This document shows positions 13,937 through 23,346 of a stretch of 64,000 nucleotides of DNA, piece after piece. Below the pieces are notes generated by a model. The model saw only the letters and a list, made by a program, of their open reading frames with translations. It did not search any database and was not told the origin of the DNA. The DNA is taken from assembly GCF_008801925.2 (NCBI RefSeq), contig NZ_CP062803.1, positions 3,658,001 through 3,722,000 of the forward strand, read 5' to 3'. The position numbers and the translations under genes are program-made. Positions within the stretch are counted from its first letter, which is position 1. Each line of letters starts with the position of its first letter. The DNA is from Cupriavidus basilensis (GTDB lineage Bacteria > Pseudomonadota > Gammaproteobacteria > Burkholderiales > Burkholderiaceae).

Positions 13937-14716
13937 TCAGTGCTCTGCGCTGGCCATGGCCTCGGCGCGGATTTCCTCGGTCAGCACCGCCTTGAGTTCC
14001 GAAAACGCCGGCGAGGTCTTGATCGTGTAGTGGCGCGGATGCGGAAAATCCACATCGACGGTGCGCTTGATGCGGCCAGGCCGCGCCGAGAACACCGCCA
14101 CGCGGTTGGCCATGAAGATGGCCTCGTCGATATCGTGCGTGACGAACAGCACCGTCTTGCGCGAGGCTTCCCAGATGCCCAGCAGCAGCTCCTGCATCAG
14201 CACGCGGGTCTGGTTGTCCAGCGCGCCGAAGGGCTCGTCCAGCAGCAGGATCTTGGGGTCGTTGGCCAGCGCCCGGGCAATGGCCGTGCGCTGCTGCATG
14301 CCGCCCGAGAGCTGCTTGGGAAAATGATGCTCGAAGCCGCGCAAGCCCACGCGCTGGATAAAGAAGTCGCTGCGCTCGCGCTGGTCGGCCTCGCTCATGC
14401 CGCGCTCGCGCAGGCCAAAGCGCACGTTCTGCTCGATGGTCAGCCACGGGAACAGCGTGTACGACTGGAACACCATGCCGCGCTCCGCGCCCGGGCCGGT
14501 GACTTCCTGCCCGTCGAGCAGCACGCGCCCGGTGGTGGGCGTATCCAGCCCGGCGACGATGCGCAGCAGCGTGGACTTGCCACAGCCCGAGGGACCGAGG
14601 ATGGTGACGAAGTCGTTGTCCGCCACTTCGAAATCGGTCGGCTGCAGGGCCAGGGTCTGGCCGCCGCGCGGATTGACGAAGGTACGCGAGACCTGCTGGA
14701 TGGACAGCGCACTCAT
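13937..14716 (-). CDS. ABC transporter ATP-binding protein of the hut cluster
   Basis: Cytoplasmic ATPase subunit (259 aa) of an importer of the nitrate/taurine/sulfonate type. Walker A GPSGCGKST, the signature LSGGMQQRTAIARAL, Walker B ILLLDEPFGALD and the switch histidine in FVTHDIDEA are all intact. The ATG at 14716 overlaps the permease stop (ATGA). Its position directly before hutC and downstream of a HutC operator suggests the transported compound is histidine, urocanate or a related imidazole; this is inferred from context and not from the protein itself. Confidence 0.9.
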   Translation of the reverse strand: MSALSIQQVSRTFVNPRGGQTLALQPTDFEVADNDFVTILGPSGCGKSTLLRIVAGLDTPTTGRVLLDGQEVTGPGAERGMVFQSYTLFPWLTIEQNVRFGLRERGMSEADQRERSDFFIQRVGLRGFEHHFPKQLSGGMQQRTAIARALANDPKILLLDEPFGALDNQTRVLMQELLLGIWEASRKTVLFVTHDIDEAIFMANRVAVFSARPGRIKRTVDVDFPHPRHYTIKTSPAFSELKAVLTEEIRAEAMASAEH

Positions 14717-15585
14717 TTGATCGAACTCCACGGGAACAGGCGCTGGTTGGCCAGCTTGAAAGCCAGGTCGGAGACCAGGCCGATGCAACCGATCACGATG
14801 ATGCCGAAGATGATCTGCCCTGTGTTGAGCAGCGCCTGGCTGTCGGTGATCATGTGGCCGATGCCGGACGACGAGCCGATCAGCTCGGCCACGATGACAT
14901 AGGTCCAGGCCCAGCCCAGCACCAGGCGCAGGATCTCGGCGATCTCCGGCGCGGCGCCCGGGATCAGCACGCGCCGCACGATGCCGCTGCTGTTGGCGCC
15001 CAGCGTGTAGGCCGCCTCCACCAGGTCGCGCCGCGCGCCGCCCACCGTCACCGCCACCATCAGCACGATCTGGAAGAACGAGCCGATAAAGATCACCAGC
15101 ACCTTCTGCGCTTCGCCGATGCCGGCCCACAGGATCAGCAGCGGAATAAAGGCCGACGCCGGCAGGTAGCGGCAAAACGAGACGAAGGGCTCGAAGAACG
15201 CCTCCGCCGCCTTGTACGCGCCCATGAAGATGCCCAGCGGCACGGCCAGCACAGCGGCCAGCACGAAGCCGCCCAGCACGCGCCATACCGTCATGCCGAT
15301 GTCGCCGATGAAGTTGTACTCGGTAAACAGCAGCACACCTTCATGGGCCATGGTCATCGGGTCGGCCAGGAAGGTGCGCGGCACCATGCCGCCCAGGGTC
15401 ACCGCCGCCCACACGGCAAAAAACACCACGAAGAACGACAAACCCAGGACCCAGCGCGCGCGCTGGGTGACCGGCGCCAGCGGCGCCAGCCAGGGATGCC
15501 GGCGCGCGGCCGCCGGAGTCACCGCAGCCGGAGCGGGCGTTACAGCCGCACCAGCTGCGGGCGAACCAATGTGAACCTGCGTCAT
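14713..15585 (-). CDS. ABC transporter permease of the hut cluster
   Basis: Inner-membrane permease of 290 aa with a Pro/Ala-rich cytoplasmic N-terminus and about six hydrophobic helices in the BPD_transp_1 fold. The EAA-type coupling loop is visible around EAAYTLGANSSGIVRRVLIPGAAPEI. It overlaps the ATPase gene by ATGA and starts 13 bases after the stop of the binding-protein gene. The family usually handles nitrate, taurine or thiamine precursors; substrate assignment to a hut intermediate rests on operon context. Confidence 0.9.
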   Translation of the reverse strand: MTQVHIGSPAAGAAVTPAPAAVTPAAARRHPWLAPLAPVTQRARWVLGLSFFVVFFAVWAAVTLGGMVPRTFLADPMTMAHEGVLLFTEYNFIGDIGMTVWRVLGGFVLAAVLAVPLGIFMGAYKAAEAFFEPFVSFCRYLPASAFIPLLILWAGIGEAQKVLVIFIGSFFQIVLMVAVTVGGARRDLVEAAYTLGANSSGIVRRVLIPGAAPEIAEILRLVLGWAWTYVIVAELIGSSSGIGHMITDSQALLNTGQIIFGIIVIGCIGLVSDLAFKLANQRLFPWSSIK

Positions 15586-15598
15586 GGCACCGACCTCG

Positions 15599-16570
15599 TT
15601 ACTTGATGAAGCGCGCGTCGTACAGCGCCGTGACGTCCGGCACCTGGCGAATCACGCCGATTTCCAGCAGCACCTGCGCCGCTTCCTTGCTGAAGCTGGC
15701 CAGCTCTGCGCCGAAGAATTTACGGTTGGCGTCACGATCCTGCCAGCGCAGGTAGGCGGATGACTTGGCGAACTGCTCGCCGCTTTGCTTGACCGCCGCG
15801 CCCATGATCTCGTTTGCCTTGGCCGGGTCCTGCTTGATCATGTCGAGCGCTTCGAAGTAGCTGTCCACCAGCGCTTGCGCGGCCTTGGGATTGTCCTTGA
15901 GCCACTTGGGCGAGCAGCCCAGCGTGTCCATCACCATCGGGTAGTCCAGCGTGGTGGCGAGGATCTTGCCCTTGTCCGGGTTCTGGCGCACCGACGACAG
16001 GTACGGCTCATACGTCATGGCGGCATCGTTCTGGCCCGAGACGAAGGCCTGCGCGGCGGCTTGCGGCGACAGCGTGGTGGTCTTCACATCCTTCAGGCTC
16101 ATGCCGTTCTTCTTGAGCATCCAGGCCAGGCCGAAGTAAGGCGCGGTGCCCGGCGCGTCCACGCCGACGGTCTTGCCCTTGAGGTCGGCGAAGCCTTTGA
16201 CGTCGCCGCGCACAGCCAGCCCGTCGGCGCCGTAGGACTTATCGAGCTGCACGATCTGGGTGATGGGCACGCCGTTGGCGTTCCAGGCCACATGGGTCTC
16301 GACCGTGGTGGCGGCGCACTGGATGGCGCCCGCGGCGAGCGCCAGGTGACGGTCCTTCTGCGGAATCATCTTGATGTCGACGTCGACACCATGCTTCTTG
16401 AAGATGCCGGCCTTGTCAGCCAGCGTCAGCGGCGCGAAGCCGGTCCAGCCGCTCATGCCGAGCGTGACCTGCGTGGCTTGCGCTTGCGCGGTGCCCGCGG
16501 CACCCAGCGTGGCGGCGACTGCTGCTACGGCGACGGCTAGCGACTTACCGCTACGGATACGAAATCCCAT
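15599..16570 (-). CDS. ABC transporter substrate-binding protein of the hut cluster
   Basis: Periplasmic receptor of 323 aa with a Sec signal peptide (hydrophobic core about 10-24, AQA cleavage near residue 31) and the NMT1/SsuA-like fold (WTGFAPLTLADKAGIFKKHG; VGVDAPGTAPYFGLAWML). It is the first gene of the leftward hut cluster and lies about 100 bases downstream of a promoter whose spacer contains a HutC operator, so it should be induced together with histidine breakdown. The ligand is not evident from sequence; histidine or urocanate is the simplest proposal. Confidence 0.88.
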   Translation of the reverse strand: MGFRIRSGKSLAVAVAAVAATLGAAGTAQAQATQVTLGMSGWTGFAPLTLADKAGIFKKHGVDVDIKMIPQKDRHLALAAGAIQCAATTVETHVAWNANGVPITQIVQLDKSYGADGLAVRGDVKGFADLKGKTVGVDAPGTAPYFGLAWMLKKNGMSLKDVKTTTLSPQAAAQAFVSGQNDAAMTYEPYLSSVRQNPDKGKILATTLDYPMVMDTLGCSPKWLKDNPKAAQALVDSYFEALDMIKQDPAKANEIMGAAVKQSGEQFAKSSAYLRWQDRDANRKFFGAELASFSKEAAQVLLEIGVIRQVPDVTALYDARFIK

Positions 16571-16679
16571 CTTCCTGGCTCCTTTGGTGTGATGCGAACG
16601 GGGCCGCGCCAGCGTTGGCGGCGGCCGGACCGCCCGGCTCGGGCGGCGCCGTACTTGCGGCGCCGGTCATTTGCCAGGC

Positions 16680-16708
16680 AATTTAGCAACCCTGTATATA
16701 CAAGTCAA
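16680..16708 (-). promoter_or_regulatory. Probable hut main promoter with embedded HutC operator
   Basis: On the minus strand TTGACT (16703-16708) and TAAATT (16680-16685) are separated by exactly 17 bases. Almost the whole spacer is filled by CTGTATATACAA (16692-16703), whose core TGTATATACA fits the HutC subfamily pattern. A repressor bound there would exclude RNA polymerase. The expected transcript start is near 16673, giving a leader of about 100 bases before the binding-protein gene. Confidence 0.8.
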
Positions 16709-16917
16709 TGCAGTAGTTAACCCGAGGCGAAGCGCAGAACTGGCGTGGCCGGCACTTACGTGCCGTCGAGCCTGGAATGGCACGAAACGAGCACAAAATG
16801 GCGACGTTACGGGATCAGGCCGGGTGCCCACCGATGCCCGTTGACGGGGCATCCGGCCTTGCCGCTTGCGCCCGCGCGCACCAGATCCGCGCACGGTTAC
16901 GCTGAATGCGTCACTTG

Positions 16918-16929
16918 CTGTCTATACAG
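16918..16929. promoter_or_regulatory. Second, upstream HutC-type operator
   Basis: CTGTCTATACAG, identical to the site ahead of hutH, lies 226 bp centre to centre from the promoter operator in the 454 bp gap between the epimerase gene and the hut transporter. No gene starts close by, so it looks like an auxiliary operator. The rest of the gap (16571-17024) shows no coding sequence. Confidence 0.7.
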
Positions 16930-17024
16930 GATCGAGCGGCAACACCAACGCAAGCGGCGTGCCACCGGCCGCCGCAGGGCTGCGGGAGGAAAGCGCTCCC
17001 GGGAGACGCCGAGAGCACCTGTAT

Positions 17025-18005
17025 TCAGGCGTCGAAAAAGGAGGTCACGGTGGGATAGCGCAGCCGCAGGCGCAGCTCGCGTTTGAGACGGGTGTTTTCC
17101 AGCCGGCGCGATTCGCTCATGAAGCTGAGCAAGGTTGGCTCCACGGCTTCGCGCAATTGCGCGCGAGCCAGGCGCGGCGGGCGGGGCAGGCCGCGGCGGT
17201 CGGCCACCAGGTCGAAGTAGTCGGCCATGCGCATTTCCGAGTCGTCGCTGGCATGCACCACCCGCTGCGCGCGGCCGCGGAACAGCGACGCCACCATGGT
17301 GCGGGCCAGGTCCAGGGCATGGATGTGGTTGGTATAGACATCGTCCTGCGGCGCCAGCGCGGGCGTGCCCTTGGCCAGACGGGCCAGCGGCAGCCGGTCT
17401 TCGGCATAAATGCCGGGGATGCGCACGATGGAAGCACGCCAGCCGGCATGGCGGCCAAAGTCCCGCACGGACTGCTCGGCCGCCACGCGGCGCCGGGCGC
17501 GCGCGGTTTGCGGGCGCACCGCCTGCGATTCCGCCAGCCTGGCGCCACCCCGGTCGCCATACACCCCCGAGGTGCTGGCGTAGACAAACGCTGGCGGCGC
17601 AGCGCTTCGGCCGGACCTGCCGTAGCGTCGGTCGGGTAGAATAGCGGGCTTGGCAGACCATCCGCCGGGCCGTGCGGCAGACCGCCGCCAGGCACCGCGC
17701 CGCAAGGCGCGCAGCAGCGCCAGCGTGCGGGGATCGCCCTCGCCGCGGGATGGCGGCGGCGCCAGGTGCAGCACCTTGTCGGCCAGCCCGGCCAGGCGTG
17801 CCAGCGTGGCGGGCCGGTCCAGGTCGGCTACCATCGGCACGGCGCCGTTGTCCCGCAGCTCAGCGCGGCGGGACGGCTGCGAAGTGATGGCAAAGACGCG
17901 CCAGCGCGTCGATAGAATACGCAGGCAACGTGTGCCCACATCCCCACAGCCAACGATGAGTAGGCGCGGGCGACCCAGGCGGCGTCGCGACAGATTTTTG
18001 CTCAT
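17025..18005 (-). CDS. NAD(P)-dependent epimerase/dehydratase-like protein (YeeZ type)
   Basis: Extended short-chain dehydrogenase-like protein of 326 aa. The nucleotide-binding motif is LLIVGCGDVGTRCL near the N-terminus, and the SDR core motif YASTSGVYGD is about halfway. The Arg/Pro-rich stretch between them (about residues 90-135) is unusually basic and may be a loop insertion. The start at 18005 (MSKNLSRRRLG) is the only one that keeps the Rossmann motif, and it lies nine bases from the start of the divergent reductase gene. The substrate is unknown; the closest named relative by pattern is E. coli YeeZ. Confidence 0.8.
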   Translation of the reverse strand: MSKNLSRRRLGRPRLLIVGCGDVGTRCLRILSTRWRVFAITSQPSRRAELRDNGAVPMVADLDRPATLARLAGLADKVLHLAPPPSRGEGDPRTLALLRALRRGAWRRSAARPGGWSAKPAILPDRRYGRSGRSAAPPAFVYASTSGVYGDRGGARLAESQAVRPQTARARRRVAAEQSVRDFGRHAGWRASIVRIPGIYAEDRLPLARLAKGTPALAPQDDVYTNHIHALDLARTMVASLFRGRAQRVVHASDDSEMRMADYFDLVADRRGLPRPPRLARAQLREAVEPTLLSFMSESRRLENTRLKRELRLRLRYPTVTSFFDA

Positions 18006-18014
18006 AGAGTGATT

Positions 18015-19088
18015 ATGGCTTATCAAGTTACCGTCATGCCCAGCGGCCGCACGTTCGAAGCGGCCGCGGATGAAACCATCCTTACCGCGGCCCTGCGCCA
18101 CAGCATTGGCCTGCCCTACGGCTGCAAGAACGGCGCATGCGGGTCCTGCAAGGGCCGTGTCACCGCTGGCGGCATCGAGCAGGGCGACCATGCCGCTTCC
18201 GCGCTGTCCGCGCAGGAAAAGACCGAGGGCCGCGCGCTGTTCTGCTGCGCCAAGCCCACCTCGGACATCACCATCGAATGCCGCGAGGTGCAAGGCGCCG
18301 GCGACATCCCCATCAAGAAGGTGCCATGCCGCGTCGCCACGCTGGAACGCGTGGCCGACGACGTCATCGTGACCCGCCTGCAACTGCCCGCCACCGAGCG
18401 CATGCAGTTCCTGGCCGGCCAGTATGTCGAGTTCCTGCTGCGCGACGGCAAGCGCCGCAGCTACTCCATCGCCACGCCGCCGCACCAGGAAGGCCCGATC
18501 GAGCTGCACATCCGCCACATGCCCGGCGGCACCTTCACCGACTACGTGTTCGGCGCCAGGGAAGGCCAGCCGGCCATGAAGGAGCGCGACATCCTGCGCT
18601 TCGAAGGCCCGCTCGGCAGCTTCTTCCTGCGTGAAGACTCCGACAAGCCCATCATCCTTCTGGCCTCAGGCACCGGCTTCGCGCCGATCAAGGCCATCGT
18701 CGAGCACGCGGTCTACACCGGCATCACCCGCCCGATGACGCTGTACTGGGGCGGACGCCGCCCGCGCGATCTCTATATGCACGCGCTGTGCGAGCAATGG
18801 GCGCGCGAGCTGCCCAACTTCCGCTACGTCCCGGTGATCTCCAACGCCCAGGACAGCGACGACTGGGACGGCCGCACCGGCTTCGTCCACGAGGCCGTGA
18901 TGGAAGACCATCCCGACCTGTCGGGCTTCGAGGTCTACGCCTGCGGCGCACCGGTGATGATCAATGCGGCGCGCAAGGACTTTTCCCTGCGCTGCGACCT
19001 GCACGAGGATGCCTTCTTCGCCGACTCGTTCACGTCGGAAGCGGACATGCATCCGGCAGGTTCGGTACCGCCGGCACCGGCGGCCTGA
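18015..19088 (+). CDS. 2Fe-2S ferredoxin:NAD(P)H reductase (CDP-6-deoxy-3,4-glucoseen reductase-like)
   Basis: Single-chain electron-transfer flavoprotein of 357 aa. The N-terminal plant-type [2Fe-2S] domain has CKNGACGSC and a distal LFCCAKP. The FAD-binding domain shows RRSYSIATPP, and the NAD domain shows ILLASGTGFAPIKAI. Such proteins pass electrons from NADH to an oxygenase or dehydratase partner; none is adjacent, so the partner is unknown. ATG 18015 is chosen; a GTG at 18009 is two codons upstream. The name used for relatives (glucoseen reductase) should not be taken as the substrate here. Confidence 0.88.
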   Translation: MAYQVTVMPSGRTFEAAADETILTAALRHSIGLPYGCKNGACGSCKGRVTAGGIEQGDHAASALSAQEKTEGRALFCCAKPTSDITIECREVQGAGDIPIKKVPCRVATLERVADDVIVTRLQLPATERMQFLAGQYVEFLLRDGKRRSYSIATPPHQEGPIELHIRHMPGGTFTDYVFGAREGQPAMKERDILRFEGPLGSFFLREDSDKPIILLASGTGFAPIKAIVEHAVYTGITRPMTLYWGGRRPRDLYMHALCEQWARELPNFRYVPVISNAQDSDDWDGRTGFVHEAVMEDHPDLSGFEVYACGAPVMINAARKDFSLRCDLHEDAFFADSFTSEADMHPAGSVPPAPAA

Positions 19089-19144
19089 GCGCCCCGCTGC
19101 CCGTTTCCAAGCGACAACAATGCCCGGCTCCGCCAAAATTCGTT

Positions 19145-19173
19145 TTGACAGCCGGGCGCATGGGCCTTATATT
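19145..19173 (+). promoter_or_regulatory. Strong sigma-70 promoter
   Basis: Consensus -35 TTGACA (19145-19150), a 17-base spacer and -10 TATATT (19168-19173). Predicted start of transcription is about 19180. It is the best sigma-70 match I saw in the window and drives the short unit that ends at the terminator 19278-19310. Confidence 0.85.
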
Positions 19174-19179
19174 GGCCGC

Positions 19180-19310
19180 CATGAACTACGCTATCAACAA
19201 CCGACGCAGCTACCGTACGTCGCTCCCCACCGGGGTGCCTCGCGGCTGACCGTCCATAGCTTCTGTTCAGGTCAACAAGCCACGGGCAATCCCCGTGGCT
19301 TTTTGTTTTT
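19180..19310 (+). ncRNA. Putative ~130 nt small RNA or argD leader
   Basis: Bounded by the consensus promoter at 19145-19173 and an intrinsic terminator at 19278-19310, so a discrete transcript of about 130 nt is expected. It contains an ATG at 19181, at or next to the predicted +1, opening a 22-codon frame to 19249 with several arginine codons (RRSYR cluster) but no ribosome site. Two readings are possible: a stand-alone small RNA, or a leaderless arginine-sensing attenuator ahead of argD, which starts 45 bases beyond the terminator. I do not recognise a known RNA family. Confidence 0.6.
19278..19310 (+). terminator. Intrinsic terminator before argD
   Basis: Stem AGCCACGGG / CCCGTGGCT (19278-19286 and 19292-19300) with a five-base loop, followed by TTTTGTTTTT. 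Confidence 0.88.
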
Positions 19311-19354
19311 CTGCTCTCCTCTCCCCTGTTTCACGCCGACCCCTGGAGTCCGCC

Positions 19355-20542
19355 ATGGCATTTGCTGAGTACCCCGTCCAATCCCTGATGTACATCACCA
19401 ACCGGCCCGAGCTCGTCTTTACCGAAGGCAAGGGCTCGTGGCTCACGGACCATAACGGCAAGCGATACCTGGACTTCGTGCAGGGCTGGGCGGTCAACTG
19501 CCTGGGACACTCCAACCAGGCCATGATCGATGCGCTGGTCGAGCAGTCGAAGAAGCTGTTCAACCCCAGCCCGGCGTTCTACAACGAACCCATGCTCAAG
19601 CTGGCCAAGCAGCTCACCGATGCCAGCTGCTTCGACAAGGTGTTCTTCGCCAACAGCGGCGCGGAAGCCAACGAAGGTGCCATCAAGCTGGCGCGCAAAT
19701 GGGGCCGCAAGCACAAGAACGGCGCGTTCGAGATCATCACCATGGACCACAGCTTCCACGGCCGCACGCTCGCCACCATGAGCGCGTCGGGCAAGGCCGG
19801 CTGGGACACCATCTTCGCGCCGCAGGTGCCGGGCTTCCCCAAGGCCGACCTGAACGACCTGGCCTCGGTCGAAAAGCTGATCAACGACAAGACCGTGGCC
19901 ATCATGCTGGAGCCGGTGCAGGGCGAAGGCGGCGTGATCCCCGCCTCGCGCGAATTCATGCAAGGCCTGCGCAAGCTGGCCGACCAGCACAAGCTGCTGT
20001 TCATCGTCGACGAAGTGCAGACCGGCTGCGGCCGTTGCGGCACCATGTTCGCCTATGAACTGTCGGGCGTGGAGCCGGACATCATGACGCTGGGCAAGGG
20101 CATTGGCGGCGGCGTGCCGCTGGCAGCCCTGCTGTGCAAGGCCGAAGTCGCCAGCTTCGAAGCCGGCGACCAGGGCGGCACCTACAACGGCAACCCGGTG
20201 ATGACCGCCGTTGGCAGCGCCGTGATCTCGCAGCTGACCGCGCCCGGCTTCCTGCAAAGCGTGCAAGAAAAAGGCGCCTACCTGCGCGAGCAGCTGCTGG
20301 CGCTGACGTCCGAGTTCGGCCTGGGCGGCGAACGCGGCGAAGGCCTGCTGCGCGCACTGGTGCTGAACAAGGACATCGGCCCGCAACTGGTGGAAGAAGC
20401 GCGCGACATGCAGCCGCAAGGCCTGCTGCTGAATTCGCCGCGCCCCAACCTGCTGCGCTTCATGCCCGCGCTGAACGTGACCATCGAGGAAATCGACCAG
20501 ATGATCGGCATGCTGCGCACGCTGCTGAAGAAGCTGGCCTGA
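19355..20542 (+). CDS. argD: Acetylornithine aminotransferase
   Basis: Class III PLP aminotransferase of 395 aa that converts N-acetylglutamate semialdehyde to N-acetylornithine in arginine synthesis. The PLP lysine is K248 in [44 protein letters not shown] and the phosphate-binding GGTYNGNP segment are also visible. ATG 19355 is preceded by CTGGAG; the upstream in-frame ATG at 19295 lies inside the terminator tail and is rejected. A succinyldiaminopimelate or GABA aminotransferase role is possible for this family, but the sequence pattern is ArgD-like. Confidence 0.88.
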   Translation: MAFAEYPVQSLMYITNRPELVFTEGKGSWLTDHNGKRYLDFVQGWAVNCLGHSNQAMIDALVEQSKKLFNPSPAFYNEPMLKLAKQLTDASCFDKVFFANSGAEANEGAIKLARKWGRKHKNGAFEIITMDHSFHGRTLATMSASGKAGWDTIFAPQVPGFPKADLNDLASVEKLINDKTVAIMLEPVQGEGGVIPASREFMQGLRKLADQHKLLFIVDEVQTGCGRCGTMFAYELSGVEPDIMTLGKGIGGGVPLAALLCKAEVASFEAGDQGGTYNGNPVMTAVGSAVISQLTAPGFLQSVQEKGAYLREQLLALTSEFGLGGERGEGLLRALVLNKDIGPQLVEEARDMQPQGLLLNSPRPNLLRFMPALNVTIEEIDQMIGMLRTLLKKLA

Positions 20543-20584
20543 GCCTCGTCTTGAAGCCGGCACGCCGCCGGCCAGGCACCATGG

Positions 20585-20620
20585 AAAAAGCCCCGCAAAT
20601 CGCTTGCGGGGCTTTTTTTT
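20585..20620. terminator. Bidirectional terminator between argD and livF
   Basis: AAAAAGCCCCGCAA (20585-20598) pairs perfectly with 20604-20617, with eight T on the plus side and five A at the start. It serves the convergent argD and livF genes. Confidence 0.92.
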
Positions 20621-20650
20621 GCAGCAAACTGCAGCGTCACACAGGCAACA

Positions 20651-21367
20651 TCACTCGCCCAGATACGCCGCGCGGACCTTCGGATCGTCCAGCATCTGCT
20701 TGGCGTCGCCGCTCATGGTGACCAGGCCGGACTCCATCACATAGCCGCGGTGGGCGGCCTGCAGCGCCAGCCGCGCGTTCTGCTCCACCAGCAGCACGGT
20801 CACGCCCAGCGCGGAGACGTCGCGCACCACCTCGAAGATCTTCGCGACCATGATCGGCGACAGGCCCATCGAGGGTTCGTCCAGCAGCAGCAGCTTGGGC
20901 TGGCTCATCAGCGCGCGCGCCATGGCCAGCATCTGCTGTTCGCCGCCGGACATGGTGCCGGCCAGCTGGTTGGCGCGCTCCTTCAGGCGCGGGAAGATGC
21001 CGAACATGCGGTCGATGTCGGCCTTGATGCCGGCCTCGTCGGTGCGCGTGTAGGCGCCCATCTGCAGGTTCTCGGTAATGGTCATGCGCGCAAACACCCC
21101 GCGCCCTTCCGGCACCATCGCCAGCCCTTGCTTGAGCAGCGTGTAGCTTGGCACCCCCTTGATGGACTTGCCCATGTACTCCACATCGCCGCCGGCCCAT
21201 CCCTGCAGGCCGGTGATGGCCTTCATGGTGGTGGTCTTGCCGGCGCCGTTGGCACCGATCAGCGTGACCAGTTCGCCTTCTTTGATCTCGAGGTCGATGC
21301 CCTTGACCGCCTGGATGCCGCCGTACGCGACCTTCAGGCCGGATATCTTCAGTAGTGTTTCTTTCAT
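20651..21367 (-). CDS. livF: Branched-chain amino-acid ABC transporter ATPase LivF
   Basis: Second ATPase (238 aa) of a LIV-type importer. Walker A GANGAGKTT, the signature MSGGEQQMLAMARAL and Walker B LLLLDEPSMGLSP are intact. It is the last gene of livHMGF, 15 bases after livG, and ends just before the terminator shared with argD. The family's broad ligand range (Leu/Ile/Val and others) means the exact substrate depends on the receptor LivK. Confidence 0.93.
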   Translation of the reverse strand: MKETLLKISGLKVAYGGIQAVKGIDLEIKEGELVTLIGANGAGKTTTMKAITGLQGWAGGDVEYMGKSIKGVPSYTLLKQGLAMVPEGRGVFARMTITENLQMGAYTRTDEAGIKADIDRMFGIFPRLKERANQLAGTMSGGEQQMLAMARALMSQPKLLLLDEPSMGLSPIMVAKIFEVVRDVSALGVTVLLVEQNARLALQAAHRGYVMESGLVTMSGDAKQMLDDPKVRAAYLGE

Positions 21368-21382
21368 TGTCTCTTTCCCCCG

Positions 21383-22159
21383 TCAGTGCGCCGGGGTACC
21401 GAGGTAAGCCTCGATCACCGCTGGATTGCTCTGGACTTCGTGCGGCAGGCCCTGCGCGATGACCTTGCCGTAGTCGAGCACGGTCAGGCGATTGCACAGG
21501 CCCATCACCAGCTTCACGTCGTGCTCGATCAGCAGGATGGTCTTGCCATCGCTGCGGATCTTGTCGAGCAAGCCGCGCAGTTCCACCTTCTCGGTGGCGT
21601 TCATGCCAGCGGCGGGCTCATCGAGCGCCAGCAGCTTGGGCTCGGTGGCCAGCGCCCGCGCGATCTCCAGGCGGCGCTGGTGCCCGTAGGACAGGTTGCG
21701 CGAGGTGAAGTGCGCGTACTTGCCGATGCCGACGTACTCCAGCAGGTCATGCGCCCAGTCTTCCACCGAGTGCTCCTCGCGCCGGACCGAAGGCGGGCGG
21801 AACACCGCGCCAAAGAGGCCGGCCTTGGTGCGCACGTGGCGGCCCACCATCACGTTTTCCAGCGCGGTCATCTCGCCGAACAGGCGGATGTTCTGGAAGG
21901 TGCGGGCAATGCCGGCCTTGGCGACTTCGTGCACGGCGGTCGGCTGGTAGGCCTTGCCGCCCAGCACGAACTCGCCGGAGTCCGGTGTGTACAGGCCGGT
22001 AATCACGTTGAAGAAGGTGGTCTTGCCGGCCCCGTTGGGACCGATCAGGCCGTAGATTTCGCCCGCCTTGATCTGCAGGCCCACGTCGGACAATGCCTGC
22101 AGGCCGCCGAATCGCTTGTTGACCCCCTGTACCGACAGGAGGAGATTCTCGTTGCTCAT
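21383..22159 (-). CDS. livG: Branched-chain amino-acid ABC transporter ATPase LivG
   Basis: First ATPase of the LIV importer, 258 aa. Walker A GPNGAGKTT, the signature LSYGHQRRLEIARAL and Walker B LLALDEPAAGMN are present, with the longer helical insert typical of LivG around TARTFQNIRLF and the Arg/Glu-rich stretch after it. The ATG at 22159 follows GGAGGACATC, a good ribosome site, so the nine-residue upstream extension is not used. Spaced 13 bases after livM. Confidence 0.93.
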   Translation of the reverse strand: MSNENLLLSVQGVNKRFGGLQALSDVGLQIKAGEIYGLIGPNGAGKTTFFNVITGLYTPDSGEFVLGGKAYQPTAVHEVAKAGIARTFQNIRLFGEMTALENVMVGRHVRTKAGLFGAVFRPPSVRREEHSVEDWAHDLLEYVGIGKYAHFTSRNLSYGHQRRLEIARALATEPKLLALDEPAAGMNATEKVELRGLLDKIRSDGKTILLIEHDVKLVMGLCNRLTVLDYGKVIAQGLPHEVQSNPAVIEAYLGTPAH

Positions 22160-22172
22160 GATGTCCTCCTGG

Positions 22173-23333
<1,161 letters not shown>

Positions 23334-23346
23334 GGATTCTCTCTCC

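Noticed and set aside
19181..19249. 22-codon frame as a definite leader peptide gene
   Set aside because: No ribosome site and the start coincides with the predicted transcript start; kept only as one hypothesis within the RNA feature.
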